DNA of 64,000 nucleotides from Planomonospora sp. ID67723 (GCF_015711605.1 NZ_JABTEZ010000004.1:835635-899634); one strand, 5' to 3'. Positions 20,369 to 31,486 are shown, counted from the first letter of the stretch. Numbers and translations: made by a program. The notes: generated by a model from the letters alone, not told the origin.

Positions 20369-20877
20369 CCTCCAGCGGCGCCGCGGGTGAGGAACACCAG
20401 GCGGAACTTGCCGATCTGCACCTCGTCCCCACCGTAGAGCGGAACCTCCTCGATCCGCTCGCGGTTGACGTAAGTGCCGTTGAGGCTTCCGACGTCACGG
20501 ACGGTGAACATGCCACCGCCGCGCCGGTAGAACTCCACGTGGCGGCGGGAGACGGTGACGTCGTCGAGGAAGATGTCGCTCTCGGGGTGGCGGCCCACGG
20601 TGGTGAGGTCGCTGTCCAGGAGGAAGCGGCTGCCTGCGTTGGGGCCGCGCATGGCCACCAGCAGAGCCGTGCCCGGGAGCAACTGCTCGACGGCCTGCCG
20701 CTCGGCGAGAAGCGTCTCCCCTGTCTCCGCCTCGTAGGCCTCGATCCCGGAGAGGGAGATCGTCGACGTGCTGTCTCCGGGAATCTCAGCTCTGGTCAGC
20801 GGTGACCCGCATCGAGAACAGAAACGCGCGTCCTCGGGGTTGGCATGACCGCACTGCGTGCAGTAGACGCTCGGCAT
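20365..20877 (-). CDS. garA: FHA-domain regulator GarA/OdhI type with zinc ribbon
   Basis: Family members bind and inhibit 2-oxoglutarate dehydrogenase and related enzymes when unphosphorylated; Ser/Thr kinases (PknB/PknG) switch this off. 170 residues from ATG 20877. An N-terminal zinc ribbon (CTQCGHANPEDARFCSRCG) replaces the bare tail of mycobacterial GarA. Next come a Thr/Ser-rich segment with ETGETLL and the FHA domain (GRHPESDIFLDD, SRRHVEF, VGSLNGTYVN). First gene of the coupled garA-ftsR unit. Confidence 0.88.
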   Translation of the reverse strand: MPSVYCTQCGHANPEDARFCSRCGSPLTRAEIPGDSTSTISLSGIEAYEAETGETLLAERQAVEQLLPGTALLVAMRGPNAGSRFLLDSDLTTVGRHPESDIFLDDVTVSRRHVEFYRRGGGMFTVRDVGSLNGTYVNRERIEEVPLYGGDEVQIGKFRLVFLTRGAAGG

Positions 20878-20977
20878 CGATCGGCTCGGCCTCCTACCGC
20901 GAAGACGCGGCAACGGTGCTCGGGGATGCGCGCCTCGCTTCTTCGCTTCTCAAGTGTGTTCAGACTGCGAATGCCGA

Positions 20978-21006
20978 AACTTACGCTGATGAGGCGCAAA
21001 GGTCAA
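20978..21006 (-). promoter_or_regulatory. garA operon promoter
   Basis: On the minus strand: -35 TTGACC, 17-bp spacer, -10 TAAGTT, about 100 bp before the garA start. This is a near-consensus housekeeping promoter. Confidence 0.7.
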
Positions 21007-21087
21007 GACGAGCGGTGGACCGCGGGTTCGGTCGGTGTCAAAACTACAGCCGGGTACGGTCCACGGTCTATATCTCGGGCCAGGCTG

Positions 21088-21206
21088 GCGCGTCGTTGTG
21101 TTGACGGACCGTGCTCCGCGCAGCCGGCTCGGGGGCCGGTGACCGGCGCCTTTCCTCGCCGCTCATCCGCTGCGCTCCCTCGCTCCTCAGTCCAGTGCAC
21201 CGGCGC
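21088..21206. repeat. Intergenic repeat, copy A
   Basis: Shares with 24382-24486 the ordered blocks GGCTCGGGGGC, ACCGGCGCC, TCGCTCCTCAGTCCAG and CACCGGC-CCCCC, in the same orientation. Complementary GGGGGC/GCCCCC segments could fold. It lies 3' of the nucleotidyltransferase gene. Confidence 0.65.
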
Positions 21207-21227
21207 CCCCCGCAGACCGGGGGCGGG

Positions 21228-23729
21228 TCAGCAGCCGGCGGCGTCCTCGACGACCCGGGCCCAGTGCTCGAGGAGCGCCTGCGCCGAGTCCACGTCGGCG
21301 CCCTCGGCCCACAGGTGGGTGACGGCCTCTGCCGGATCGGGCAGGACCAGCGCCCAGCTCCCGTCGTCGGCGACGACCCGCACGCCGTCGGTGGTGTCGA
21401 TCCGGTAGTCCTCGGCGGCCTCGATGACCGAGCGCATCACCACCCCCTTGACCGCCCAGGGCGTGGGCACCGTACGGCGCAGCAGCCGGGCCACGGGGAT
21501 CCTGGCGTCGATCTGGCTGAGTGAGAGCCGGGTCCTGGCGACCAGGCCGAGCAGGCGCAGGAAGACCGCCAGCCCGTCCACCGCGGGCCCGAACTCCGGC
21601 ACGATGAACCCGCCGCGCCCGTCCCCGGCGAACACCATGTCGTGCCCCCGCGAGGCCGAGGTGAGCGCGTCGATCGCGGTGGAGGTCCACTCGACCTGCA
21701 CCCCGTGGAAACGGCAGACCTGCTCGGCCACGCGGGTGGTGGTCACCGGCAGCGCCACCCGGCCGCCGCGCCGCTCGGCCGCGATCAGGTCCAGCACGAC
21801 GAGCAGGGCGCGCTCCTCGCTGATCAGCTGGCCGGTCTCGTTGACCAGCGCGACCCGCTCCCCCACCGGGTCGAACCGCACGCCGAAGGCGGCCCGGGAG
21901 GAGCTGACCAGCTCCGACAGGCGCTGCAGGTCGCGGCGGCGCTCGGCGAAGGTCTCGGTGGGCGAGGCCTCGTCCAGCCGGTTGTTGACGGTCAGCACGT
22001 CCACCCCGACCCGGCCGAGGAGGTTGGGCAGCACCAGTGATGAGGTGCCGCCCGCGCAGTCGACCACGACCTTCATGTCGGCGTCGCGCACCCCGTTCAT
22101 GTTCACGCAGCGCAGCAGCTCGTGCGCGTAGTCCTCGATCACCCTCGGCGGGAAGCCCAGCTCGGCGATCTCCCCGGGGAAGGCGCGGCGGAACTCCTGG
22201 CGCGAGAAGACCCGCTCCAGCCTGCGCTGGGCCGACTGGGACAGGTCGGCGCCGGTCTCGTCCATGAAGACGATGTCCACGCTCTGCGGGTCGCCGGGGG
22301 TGGTCCGCAGAGCGATCCCGCCCACGGCGTTCTCCTTGGCGGTGTGGAAGCGGGAGACCGGCAGCGGGACGGCCTCCAGGTCGAGCACGTCGATGGCGCT
22401 GGCGTTCAGGGCGCTGATCACGGCCCGCTTCAGAGTCCGGGCGGCCCGGGAGGAGTCGCGGGAGGTGACGACCGAGGTGCCCTTCCTCAGGGTGGTGGCG
22501 TAGGCGCTGGCCAGCCGTACGCACAGCTCAGGGGTGATCTCCACGTTGACCAGCCCGGAGACCCCGCGCGGGCCGAACAGGTTGCGCTGGCCCCTGGACT
22601 CCCAGATGACGCTGGTGTTGACCAGGGCTCCGGCCTCGACGGTCTTGAACGGGTAGACCTTGACCCCGGAGGAGACGTACGCCTCGGCCTCGATGATGCA
22701 CTCGTCCCCGACGACGGCGTTCTCCTCCACCCTGGCGCCCGCCATCAGATCGGTGTTCTTGCCGATGACGCAGCCGCGCAGGTTGGTGCTGGGCCCCACG
22801 TAGACGTTGTCGTGGACGACCGCGCGGTGCAGGAAGGCTCCCTCGCGGACCACCACGTTGCTGCCGAGCACGGTGTACTCGCGCAGCTCGGCCCCCGCCT
22901 CGACCTTGGCGTAGTCGCCGATGTAGAGAGGGCCCTTGAGGATGGCGTCGGGGTCCACCACGGCGCCCTCGGCCACCCAGACCCCGGGTGAGAGCTCGAA
23001 GGCTCCGATGTCCACCTTGACCCGGCCGGAGAGCACGTCGGCCTGGGCCCGCAGGTAGCTCTCGTGGGTGCCGATGTCCTCCCAGTAGCCGTCGGCCACG
23101 TAGCCGAAGAGGGCGGCGCCGCGCTCCAGCAGCTTGGGGAAGACGTCCTCCGACCAGTCGACCGGCCCGTCTCCGACGACCTCGTCGAGGACCTCCGGCT
23201 CCATCACGTAGACACCGGTGTTGACGGTGTCGGAGAAGACCTGGCCCCAGGTGGGCTTCTCCAGGAACCGTTCCACCCGGCCCTGGTCGTCCACGATGAC
23301 GATGCCGAACTCCAGCGGGTTCGGCACGCGTTTGAGCCCGATGGTGACCAGGGCGTCGTTCTCCCGGTGGAACCGGATCATGTCGGTCAGGTCGATGTCG
23401 GTGAGCGCGTCGCCCGAGATGACCAGGAAGCGCTCGTCGCGGAGCTTGTCGGCGGCGTTCTTGACGCTCCCGGCGGTGCCGAGCGGCCTCTCCTCGGTCG
23501 CGTAGTACAGGCTCATGCCGAGCTCGTCGCCGTCGCCGAAGTAGTTGCGGACCAGCGCGGCCAGGAACTGCACGGTCACCACGGTCTCGGTGAGCCCGTG
23601 CCGTTTCAGCAGGCGCAGCACGTGCTCCATGATCGGCCTGTTGACCACGGGGAGCAGGGGCTTGGGCTGGTTCGCGGTCATCGGCCGGAGCCGCGTCCCC
23701 TCACCACCCGCCATCACGACGGCCTTCAC
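21228..23729 (-). CDS. Sugar-1-phosphate nucleotidyltransferase fused to a phosphomannomutase-like domain
   Basis: 833 residues. The N-terminal nucleotidyltransferase (about 1-235) has [20 protein letters not shown] and a GDALTDID metal motif. A left-handed beta-helix of hexapeptide repeats (about 245-365) follows, then a phosphomannomutase-like C-half (about 375-833). It is usually annotated as mannose-1-phosphate guanylyltransferase. In the C-half the TASHNP phosphoserine loop reads RTTPGDP and the DGDGDR metal loop is degenerate, so mutase activity is doubtful. It starts 10 bp after the phosphatidyltransferase stop and probably shares its mRNA. Confidence 0.88.
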   Translation of the reverse strand: MKAVVMAGGEGTRLRPMTANQPKPLLPVVNRPIMEHVLRLLKRHGLTETVVTVQFLAALVRNYFGDGDELGMSLYYATEERPLGTAGSVKNAADKLRDERFLVISGDALTDIDLTDMIRFHRENDALVTIGLKRVPNPLEFGIVIVDDQGRVERFLEKPTWGQVFSDTVNTGVYVMEPEVLDEVVGDGPVDWSEDVFPKLLERGAALFGYVADGYWEDIGTHESYLRAQADVLSGRVKVDIGAFELSPGVWVAEGAVVDPDAILKGPLYIGDYAKVEAGAELREYTVLGSNVVVREGAFLHRAVVHDNVYVGPSTNLRGCVIGKNTDLMAGARVEENAVVGDECIIEAEAYVSSGVKVYPFKTVEAGALVNTSVIWESRGQRNLFGPRGVSGLVNVEITPELCVRLASAYATTLRKGTSVVTSRDSSRAARTLKRAVISALNASAIDVLDLEAVPLPVSRFHTAKENAVGGIALRTTPGDPQSVDIVFMDETGADLSQSAQRRLERVFSRQEFRRAFPGEIAELGFPPRVIEDYAHELLRCVNMNGVRDADMKVVVDCAGGTSSLVLPNLLGRVGVDVLTVNNRLDEASPTETFAERRRDLQRLSELVSSSRAAFGVRFDPVGERVALVNETGQLISEERALLVVLDLIAAERRGGRVALPVTTTRVAEQVCRFHGVQVEWTSTAIDALTSASRGHDMVFAGDGRGGFIVPEFGPAVDGLAVFLRLLGLVARTRLSLSQIDARIPVARLLRRTVPTPWAVKGVVMRSVIEAAEDYRIDTTDGVRVVADDGSWALVLPDPAEAVTHLWAEGADVDSAQALLEHWARVVEDAAGC

Positions 23730-23739
23730 ACATCACCCC

Positions 23740-24330
23740 TTACGGCGTTTTAACTCCTTTGAGGAGCTGCCGCACCTGTACCCAATACAGCACCCCCGAC
23801 CACCAGTACAGCCCCACGCCCCAGATCGCCAGCGACCAGCCGACGATCCGCGCGGGATCGGCGTACCACGTGTCGTGGTGGGCCAGGAAGAGGAGCGGGA
23901 AGGAGTAGAGCAGGTTGGCCGTGGCGGCCTTGCCCAGGAAGTGCACCGGCAGCGCCGGGCCGTACCCGAGCCGGCGCAGGATCGGCGGGATGCCCAGGAG
24001 CATCACGTCCCGCAGCGGGATGACCAGCGCCAGCCACCAGGGGATGATGTCCCGCAGGGCCAGGCCGAGCAGGGTCGCCAGGATGTAGAGCCGGTCGGCC
24101 AGCGGGTCGAGCAGCCGGCCGAGCCTGCTGGTCTGGTTCCACGCCCGGGCGATCTTGCCGTCCAGCCAGTCGGAGAATCCGGCGAGCATCAGCAACGCGA
24201 CGGCCCAGCCGTCGGCCTTCGGACCCAGCACGAGCCAGAGGAAGACCGGCACGCCGAGGAGCCTGGCCAGGCTCAGCGCGTTGGGAACCGTCCAGATTCG
24301 ATCTTCGGTTCCCGATACTTCCGAATTCAC
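23740..24330 (-). CDS. CDP-alcohol phosphatidyltransferase family membrane enzyme
   Basis: About 196 residues from GTG 24330 (RBS GGGAGG upstream). It carries the full family signature DxxDGxxAR...GxxxDxxxD as DWLDGKIARAWNQTS and GRLLDPLADR, with several membrane helices after it. It transfers a phosphatidyl group from CDP-diacylglycerol to an alcohol (phosphatidylglycerophosphate or phosphatidylinositol-phosphate synthase-like); the alcohol cannot be told from sequence. First gene of a two-gene unit with the nucleotidyltransferase. Confidence 0.88.
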   Translation of the reverse strand: MNSEVSGTEDRIWTVPNALSLARLLGVPVFLWLVLGPKADGWAVALLMLAGFSDWLDGKIARAWNQTSRLGRLLDPLADRLYILATLLGLALRDIIPWWLALVIPLRDVMLLGIPPILRRLGYGPALPVHFLGKAATANLLYSFPLLFLAHHDTWYADPARIVGWSLAIWGVGLYWWSGVLYWVQVRQLLKGVKTP

Positions 24331-24381
24331 CCGTTTATCTCCCTCCCCGTACCTGATAGTGACACTACTGCGTCGATGCGA

Positions 24382-24486
24382 CGCCGTGTTTGTGACGACG
24401 CTGCGCGTCGCGGCTCGGGGGCTGGCAACCGGCGCCCCCTCGCAGCCTCCTTCGCTCCTCAGTCCAGCCCACCGGCACCCCCTCGC
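24382..24486. repeat. Intergenic repeat, copy B
   Basis: Second copy of the element at 21088-21206, same orientation, lacking about 16 bp in the middle. It lies 5' of the phosphatidyltransferase gene, so the two copies bracket the two-gene unit. Confidence 0.65.
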
Positions 24487-24520
24487 GGGTTGGCGGCGCC
24501 GTGGCGGGGAGGGGTGGTGA

Positions 24521-26413
<1,893 letters not shown>

Positions 26414-26441
26414 GCACGGCCTGAGGCGGCGCCGGACGCCC

Positions 26442-26481
26442 GGCGGTGTCCGGCGGCGCGGGGGCGCGTCCGGACACCGCC
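26442..26481 (+). terminator. Terminator after thiC
   Basis: A 12-bp stem (GGCGGTGTCCGG / CCGGACACCGCC) with a GC-rich loop that can itself pair, 28 bp after the stop. Confidence 0.75.
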
Positions 26482-26527
26482 GCGCGGGCCCGGAGGGGAC
26501 GGGATCAGCGCCCGTGCCCCTTCGGGC

Positions 26528-26947
26528 TCAGGAACACCGTACGGCGGCGCGGGGCGACCAGGACCAGACGAGCACGGCCACGGTCAGCCCGAACAGGGTC
26601 AGGCCGCTGGGCACGTGGGTGCCGAGCATCTCCCACGTGAAGTGCTGGCCCATGCCGATGAGGAAGAGGCCGAGGCTGGCCAGCGCGGGCCAGCCCGCGC
26701 CGCGGCCCGGCCGCCAGACCAGCACGGCCGCCACGATCTGCAGCAGGGCGATCAGGTGCACCACCATTCCCGCCCACACGTGGGTGTCGGCCAGGGCCTG
26801 GTCCCCGTTGACGGCCTGCCCGGCGAACGAGGCCGCGACGATCAGGCCGGCCGCCTGGGCGACGACCAGGATGCGCAGGCCGTACAGCAGGCCCGCGGAG
26901 ACCTGCCGGCCCTGGGCCGCCGGTCCCTGGGTGATGACCTCCTGCAT
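26528..26947 (-). CDS. Small four-helix membrane protein downstream of a two-component system
   Basis: 139 residues from ATG 26947 (RBS GGAAGGA). Four hydrophobic helices; the second ends in HLIALLQIVAAVLVWRPG, a block also found in the 57719-58081 protein, so the two are paralogues. It starts 65 bp after the response-regulator stop and is likely the third gene of that operon. Function unknown; a quinone/heme-type small membrane protein is conceivable but unsupported. Confidence 0.75.
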   Translation of the reverse strand: MQEVITQGPAAQGRQVSAGLLYGLRILVVAQAAGLIVAASFAGQAVNGDQALADTHVWAGMVVHLIALLQIVAAVLVWRPGRGAGWPALASLGLFLIGMGQHFTWEMLGTHVPSGLTLFGLTVAVLVWSWSPRAAVRCS

Positions 26948-27012
26948 GAGATGTGTCCTTCCTGGGATGAGTGGTTCAGGACACATCGTGCTCGCAGGGA
27001 CCTGCCGCGTCG

Positions 27013-27714
27013 TCAGCCTGCGGGCTGACCCCCCGATCCTCCGCGGGGCGGATTCCGCACCGGCCGGAAGTCCGCGTCGACCAGCCCGATCCGGTGGGCC
27101 ACCACCGCCGCCTGGATGCGGTTGCGCAGGCCGAGCTTGTCCATGGCGGTGGAGACGTGGGTCTTCACGGTGGTGACGCCCACGTGCAGGGTGTCGGCGA
27201 TCTCCGCGTTGGACAGTCCCGTGCCGACCAGGGCCAGCACGTCCAGCTCCCGGTCGGTGAGGCCGGCCAGGACGCGCGGGCCGACCCGCTCCTCGGCCGC
27301 CAGCGCCCGCTCCACCACGCGGCGCAGCACCGAGGGGGCCAGCAGCGGCTCCCCGGCGGCCGCCCGGCGCACGGCGTCGACCATCCGCTCCGGCTCGTCG
27401 TCCTTGACCAGGAAACCGATGGCCCCGGCGCGCAGGGCGGCGTAGATGTTCTCGTCCTCGGCGAAGGTCGTGAGGATCACGATCCTGGCCGCGGGCCATG
27501 CCCCCAGGATCCGCCGGGTGGCCTCCAGCCCGTCCATCCTGGGCATGCGCAGGTCCATCAGCAGCACGTCGGGGCGGAGCCGCTCGGCGTGCTGCACGGC
27601 CTGCGTCCCGTCGACCGCCTCGCCGCAGACCTCCATCTCCCCCGCGGCCTCCAGCAGCATCCGCACGCCCGCGCGCACGAGCGCCTGGTCGTCGGCGACG
27701 ACGACCCGGATCAC
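27013..27714 (-). CDS. NarL/LuxR-family response regulator
   Basis: 233 residues from GTG 27714, overlapping the kinase stop (GTGA). Receiver domain with the acidic pair ADDQ, phosphoacceptor Asp in LLMDLRMPRMDG and conserved Lys in FLVKDDEP. LuxR-type DNA-binding domain (LTDRELDVLALVGTGLSNAEIA) near residues 160-215. Partner of the preceding kinase. Confidence 0.95.
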   Translation of the reverse strand: MIRVVVADDQALVRAGVRMLLEAAGEMEVCGEAVDGTQAVQHAERLRPDVLLMDLRMPRMDGLEATRRILGAWPAARIVILTTFAEDENIYAALRAGAIGFLVKDDEPERMVDAVRRAAAGEPLLAPSVLRRVVERALAAEERVGPRVLAGLTDRELDVLALVGTGLSNAEIADTLHVGVTTVKTHVSTAMDKLGLRNRIQAAVVAHRIGLVDADFRPVRNPPRGGSGGQPAG

Positions 27715-29468
27715 CGGAGCCGCTCCGCCTGTCGCACGCCTGCCACGCCGTCGTTGCCGCCCATGCCGTCCGTCTTCCCTTCCTCCCGCCGCCAGGGCAG
27801 GATCCTGCGCTGCGGCGTCATCCCGCATGAGTATCCGTCACGATCCAGCGGGAGCGTCGCCGCCAGCCGCCAGCCGCCGTCCCCGTCGGGCGCGGCGGAC
27901 AGGTCACCGCCCAGGGCCCGCGCCCGCTCGCGCATGCCCGCGATGCCCTGTCCCGAGGAGGGCAGCGCGTCGCGGGGACCGGGCGGGGGCGCGTCCTGCG
28001 GGGAAGGGCCGCTGGCCACGTTCACCTCCAGGGCGTTCTCGGTCACCTTCAGCTCCACGACCGCCGCGGTGCCCGGCCCGGCGTGCTTGAGCACGTTGGT
28101 CAGGCCCTCCTGCACGATCCTGGCGGCCGAGGCCCGGGTCACCAGGGGGACGAGGCCGGCCTCGAGGCCGGAGCGGAGCTCGACCTTCAGCCCCGCGGCG
28201 TTCATCCGCTCCACCGCGTCGCGCACCACCTCCTCCGGGGCGGCGACGGGAAGATGGGCGAGATCGGGGTCGCGCAGCACGTTGAGCAGGCCGCGCAGAT
28301 CCTCCAGCACCTGGTGACCGGTGGTGCGGATGTCCGAGAGGGCTTCGGCGACCGGCCCCGACGGCGCGGCGTACTGGGCGGCGCCCGCCCGCAGCACCAT
28401 CGCGCCGACGTGGTGGGCCACGATGTCGTGCACGTCGCGGGCGATGCGCTCGCGCTCGGCCAGCAGGTCGGCCCGGGCCCGCTCGGCGGCCAGTTGTCTG
28501 GCCTCCTCTGCCATGGCCAGCTGCAGGTCGGCGGCGTCGCGGCGGACGCCGAGGTAGCGGCCGATGATGATCGGCGCGGCCACCATGGCCAGCAGCGCGG
28601 CCACCCGGGCCGGGGTCACCCCCGCCCACTCCTCCTCCACGATGTTCAGCGCCGTCACCCCGGCGGCCAGGAGGTAGGCGACGGCGGTCCAGGACCACGA
28701 GGCGCGCATCGCGAACGCGCCGAGCGTGACCAGGAAGAGGCCCTGCAGCGAGTTGGCGGCGAACCCGGCGTACTGGTCGGCCACGAGGACCAGTACGGCC
28801 TGAAGCGCGAACGCCGTGCCCGGGAGCACCCGGGCCAGGCCCGCGGTGAGCCCGCAGCCGATCACGAACCAGCCGACCCCCCAGACCGGCCAGGGCCCGT
28901 CGTGCCAGTCGGTCCAGGTGTCCAGGACCATGAAGGCCACGCCGCCGCCCGACAGCAGCAGGTCGAGGCCGGGACGGCGCTCCACCTTGGCCACCGCCTC
29001 GATGGGGCTGCGCAGGTAGCGGCCGACGACCACGGGGACGGCGCTCATCCCGGCCGAGAAGTACCAGGTGGTGGCGGTGAGGGCGAGACCGGGATCGGCG
29101 AGGTTGACCGAGGTGGCGACTGCGGCCAGGACGGCGCCGGGCACGATCTGCCGCCAGGCGCAGCGGTAGGCGAGGACGCCCACGGCGACCGGGATGAGGG
29201 TCTGCACGGTGTCGGTGGTGAAGGTGGAGAACCGGTCGCAGACGACCAGGAAGGCCGACTGGTAGACGCAGACGGCCAGCGGCCACCTCCGGACGAGGCC
29301 CATCGGGATCCCGGCCAGCGCCGCGAGCACCAGGGTCGCCGACCAGGACACGGGCTGGCCGGTCTTGCCCGAGACGAACAACCCGAAGGCGACTCCGGCG
29401 ACCGACAGCAGGACGTCGAGCGCCGGGCCGCGGGCTCTCCCATCGACGGCCGGATCGCGGGGTCTCAT
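27711..29468 (-). CDS. Sensor histidine kinase with duplicated membrane sensor domain
   Basis: 585 residues from ATG 29468. Two successive membrane modules of about 150 residues each (about 12-165 and 168-318) share features: LDVLLSVAGVAF/LDLLLSGGGVAF, a Phe/Tyr-rich middle, and VVVGRYLR/IIIGRYLG ends. HisKA_3 follows (RERIARDVHDIVAHH, His phosphoacceptor) and then a HATPase domain with GQGIAGMRERA. It is predicted to sense a membrane-related cue and phosphorylate the coupled response regulator. The start is leaderless (-10 TACCTT 6 nt upstream). Confidence 0.9.
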   Translation of the reverse strand: MRPRDPAVDGRARGPALDVLLSVAGVAFGLFVSGKTGQPVSWSATLVLAALAGIPMGLVRRWPLAVCVYQSAFLVVCDRFSTFTTDTVQTLIPVAVGVLAYRCAWRQIVPGAVLAAVATSVNLADPGLALTATTWYFSAGMSAVPVVVGRYLRSPIEAVAKVERRPGLDLLLSGGGVAFMVLDTWTDWHDGPWPVWGVGWFVIGCGLTAGLARVLPGTAFALQAVLVLVADQYAGFAANSLQGLFLVTLGAFAMRASWSWTAVAYLLAAGVTALNIVEEEWAGVTPARVAALLAMVAAPIIIGRYLGVRRDAADLQLAMAEEARQLAAERARADLLAERERIARDVHDIVAHHVGAMVLRAGAAQYAAPSGPVAEALSDIRTTGHQVLEDLRGLLNVLRDPDLAHLPVAAPEEVVRDAVERMNAAGLKVELRSGLEAGLVPLVTRASAARIVQEGLTNVLKHAGPGTAAVVELKVTENALEVNVASGPSPQDAPPPGPRDALPSSGQGIAGMRERARALGGDLSAAPDGDGGWRLAATLPLDRDGYSCGMTPQRRILPWRREEGKTDGMGGNDGVAGVRQAERLR

Positions 29469-29474
29469 GGGCAA

Positions 29475-29480
29475 AAGGTA
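29475..29480 (-). promoter_or_regulatory. -10 box of the leaderless kinase gene
   Basis: Minus-strand TACCTT, 6 nt before ATG 29468; no RBS between. Confidence 0.5.
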
Positions 29481-29583
29481 TCCGGATCCGGCCGGTGCCC
29501 TCTCATCCTCTGGGAGGGCCGCGTCTCCTCCTAGTGGCCGGAAGATCGGCCGAACGGCTGGTCAAGTACGGCAAAAGAGCCCT

Positions 29584-29589
29584 TAATCT
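29584..29589 (+). promoter_or_regulatory. -10 box of the leaderless methyltransferase gene
   Basis: TAATCT followed by 7 nt and ATG 29597; no RBS. It is divergent from the kinase promoter about 100 bp away. Confidence 0.5.
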
Positions 29590-29596
29590 TCAGTCC

Positions 29597-30187
29597 ATGA
29601 CCAATGACACCACGCTCTTCCTGGGTCAGTGGATGCGCTCCCCGGGAACCACCGGGGCCGTGGCACCGAGCTCGCGCAAGCTCGCCGAGACCGTGACCGC
29701 GCCGGTCCCCCGGCGGGGCGAGCCGGTGATCGTCGAGCTCGGCCCCGGCACGGGCGCGTTCACCGCCGAGATCCAGCGGCGTCTGGAAGGGCGGGGGCAC
29801 CACCTGGCGGTGGAGATCAACCCGAGGCTGGCGGAGTTTCTCGCCGCCCGGCACCCGGCGGTGGACGTCATGGTCGCCGACGCGGCGAAGCTGCCGCAGC
29901 TGCTCCAGGAGCGCGGTCTGACCCATGCCGACGTCGTCGTGAGCGGACTGCCCTGGGCCGCGTTCTCCGAGGAGACGCAGACGAGCCTGCTGGAGGCCGT
30001 CGCCGCGATCATGGGGCCGAACACGGCCTTCACCACCTTCGCCTACAGCTTCGCCAAGCCGCTGCCGCCCGCGCGCCGCTTCCGGCGGCGCCTGCACGAC
30101 ACCTTCGAGGAGGTCGTGATGGGCCGGACCGTGTGGGGCAACCTCCCGCCCGCCTTCGTCTACCACGCGCGCCGCCCGCGCTCGTAG
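29597..30187 (+). CDS. SAM-dependent methyltransferase (phospholipid N-methyltransferase-like)
   Basis: 196 residues. FLGQWMRSPGTTGAVAPSSRKLA is the N-terminal signature (in parts) of the PmtA-like/rRNA-adenine-dimethylase-like group. The SAM motif is VELGPGTGAFT, followed by LAVEINPRLAEFL and VSGLPWA. The likely substrate is phosphatidylethanolamine, but this is family inference. Divergent from the two-component system. Confidence 0.85.
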   Translation: MTNDTTLFLGQWMRSPGTTGAVAPSSRKLAETVTAPVPRRGEPVIVELGPGTGAFTAEIQRRLEGRGHHLAVEINPRLAEFLAARHPAVDVMVADAAKLPQLLQERGLTHADVVVSGLPWAAFSEETQTSLLEAVAAIMGPNTAFTTFAYSFAKPLPPARRFRRRLHDTFEEVVMGRTVWGNLPPAFVYHARRPRS

Positions 30188-30284
30188 ACCGCACGGATCC
30201 CTCCGGGAGCTCACCGGAAACCCTCGCCTCACGACCGAACTTCGTTCTACCATTGCGCACGCAACCAGAACGGAGTTGATCACG

Positions 30285-31466
30285 GTGGACTTCACGCTCC
30301 CGGAGAGCGCCCTCGCCGTCCAGCGCGGCATCGCCGACATCTGCTCGCGCTACGACCTGGACTACTGGCAGCGCTGCGAGACCGAGAAGCGCTGGCCGGA
30401 GGAGGTCTGGGCGGAGCTCGCCAAGGGGGGCTGGCTGGGCCTGGCCGTACCCGAGGAGTACGGCGGCGGGGGGCAGGGGCTGCTGGAGCTGGCCGTGGCC
30501 ACCGAGACCCTCTCGGCCTCCGGCTCCGCGGGAGGCTCGGCGTTCACCTACGTCCTCACCCCAGGCTTCGGTGCGATGACCCTGGCCCGGCACGGCAGCC
30601 GGTGGCAGCGCGAGCAGTTGCTGCCCGGACTCGCCACCGGCGAGATCGAGACCTGCTTCGCCCTGACCGAGCCGGACGCCGGCTCCAACGCGCTGGGCAT
30701 CTCCACCTCCGCCCGCCGCGACGGCGACGAGTTCGTGGTCAACGGCCAGAAGATCTGGATCACCGGCGTGCAGCGCGCCACCTGGATGCTGCTGGTCACC
30801 CGGACCGTCCCGGCCACCGAGGCGAAACCCCGCACCCACGGCATGACCGTCTTCCTGGTGAACGTGCCCGAGGCCGTCGCCGCGGGACGGCTCTCCTTCC
30901 AGCCGATCCCCAAGATGGGCGCCAACACCACCCCGTCCAACATGGTCTTCATCGACGACCTGCGCGTCCCGGCCGCGAACGTCGTCGGCGAGGTCGACCA
31001 GGGCGCGCTGGTGCTGTGGGACATCCTCAACCCCGAGCGCATCCTGCTGGCCGCCTCCGCCCTCGGCGGCGCGGAGGTGGCGCTGCGGGTCGCGGTGCGG
31101 TACGCCAAGGAGCGTGAGGTCTTTGGCCGCCCGATCGGCGCCAACCAGGCCATCGCCTTCCCCCTCGCCCAGGTCAAGGCCAAGATCGAGCTGGCCAGGC
31201 TGATGCTGTACAAGGCGGCCTGGCTCTTCGACGACCAGCAGCCGTGCGGCACCGAGGCCAACATCGCCAAGCTGACCGCCTCCCAGGCGGCCTGGGAGGC
31301 GGCCGACCACGCCTTCCAGACCCACGGCGGCATGGCCTACTCGCTGGAGTATCCAGTCGCCCGCCTGCTGGCCGACGCCAGGATCGGCAAGGTCGCCCCG
31401 GTCACCGAGGAACTGCTGCTCAACTACCTCGCCACCCAGGTGCTCGGGCTTCCCCGGAGCTTCTGA
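30285..31466 (+). CDS. Acyl-CoA dehydrogenase
   Basis: FAD enzyme introducing an alpha-beta double bond into acyl-CoA. 393 residues from GTG 30285 (GGAG 9 nt upstream; TTG 30276 is too close to that RBS). N-terminal helices with AVPEEYGGGG, the mid-domain CFALTEPDAGSN and QKIWITG, and the C-terminal part with REVFGRPI, FQTHGGMAY and RIGKVAPVTEE. The substrate chain is not predictable. Confidence 0.92.
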   Translation: MDFTLPESALAVQRGIADICSRYDLDYWQRCETEKRWPEEVWAELAKGGWLGLAVPEEYGGGGQGLLELAVATETLSASGSAGGSAFTYVLTPGFGAMTLARHGSRWQREQLLPGLATGEIETCFALTEPDAGSNALGISTSARRDGDEFVVNGQKIWITGVQRATWMLLVTRTVPATEAKPRTHGMTVFLVNVPEAVAAGRLSFQPIPKMGANTTPSNMVFIDDLRVPAANVVGEVDQGALVLWDILNPERILLAASALGGAEVALRVAVRYAKEREVFGRPIGANQAIAFPLAQVKAKIELARLMLYKAAWLFDDQQPCGTEANIAKLTASQAAWEAADHAFQTHGGMAYSLEYPVARLLADARIGKVAPVTEELLLNYLATQVLGLPRSF

Positions 31467-31486
31467 GCGATTGCGGCGCGCGCCCG

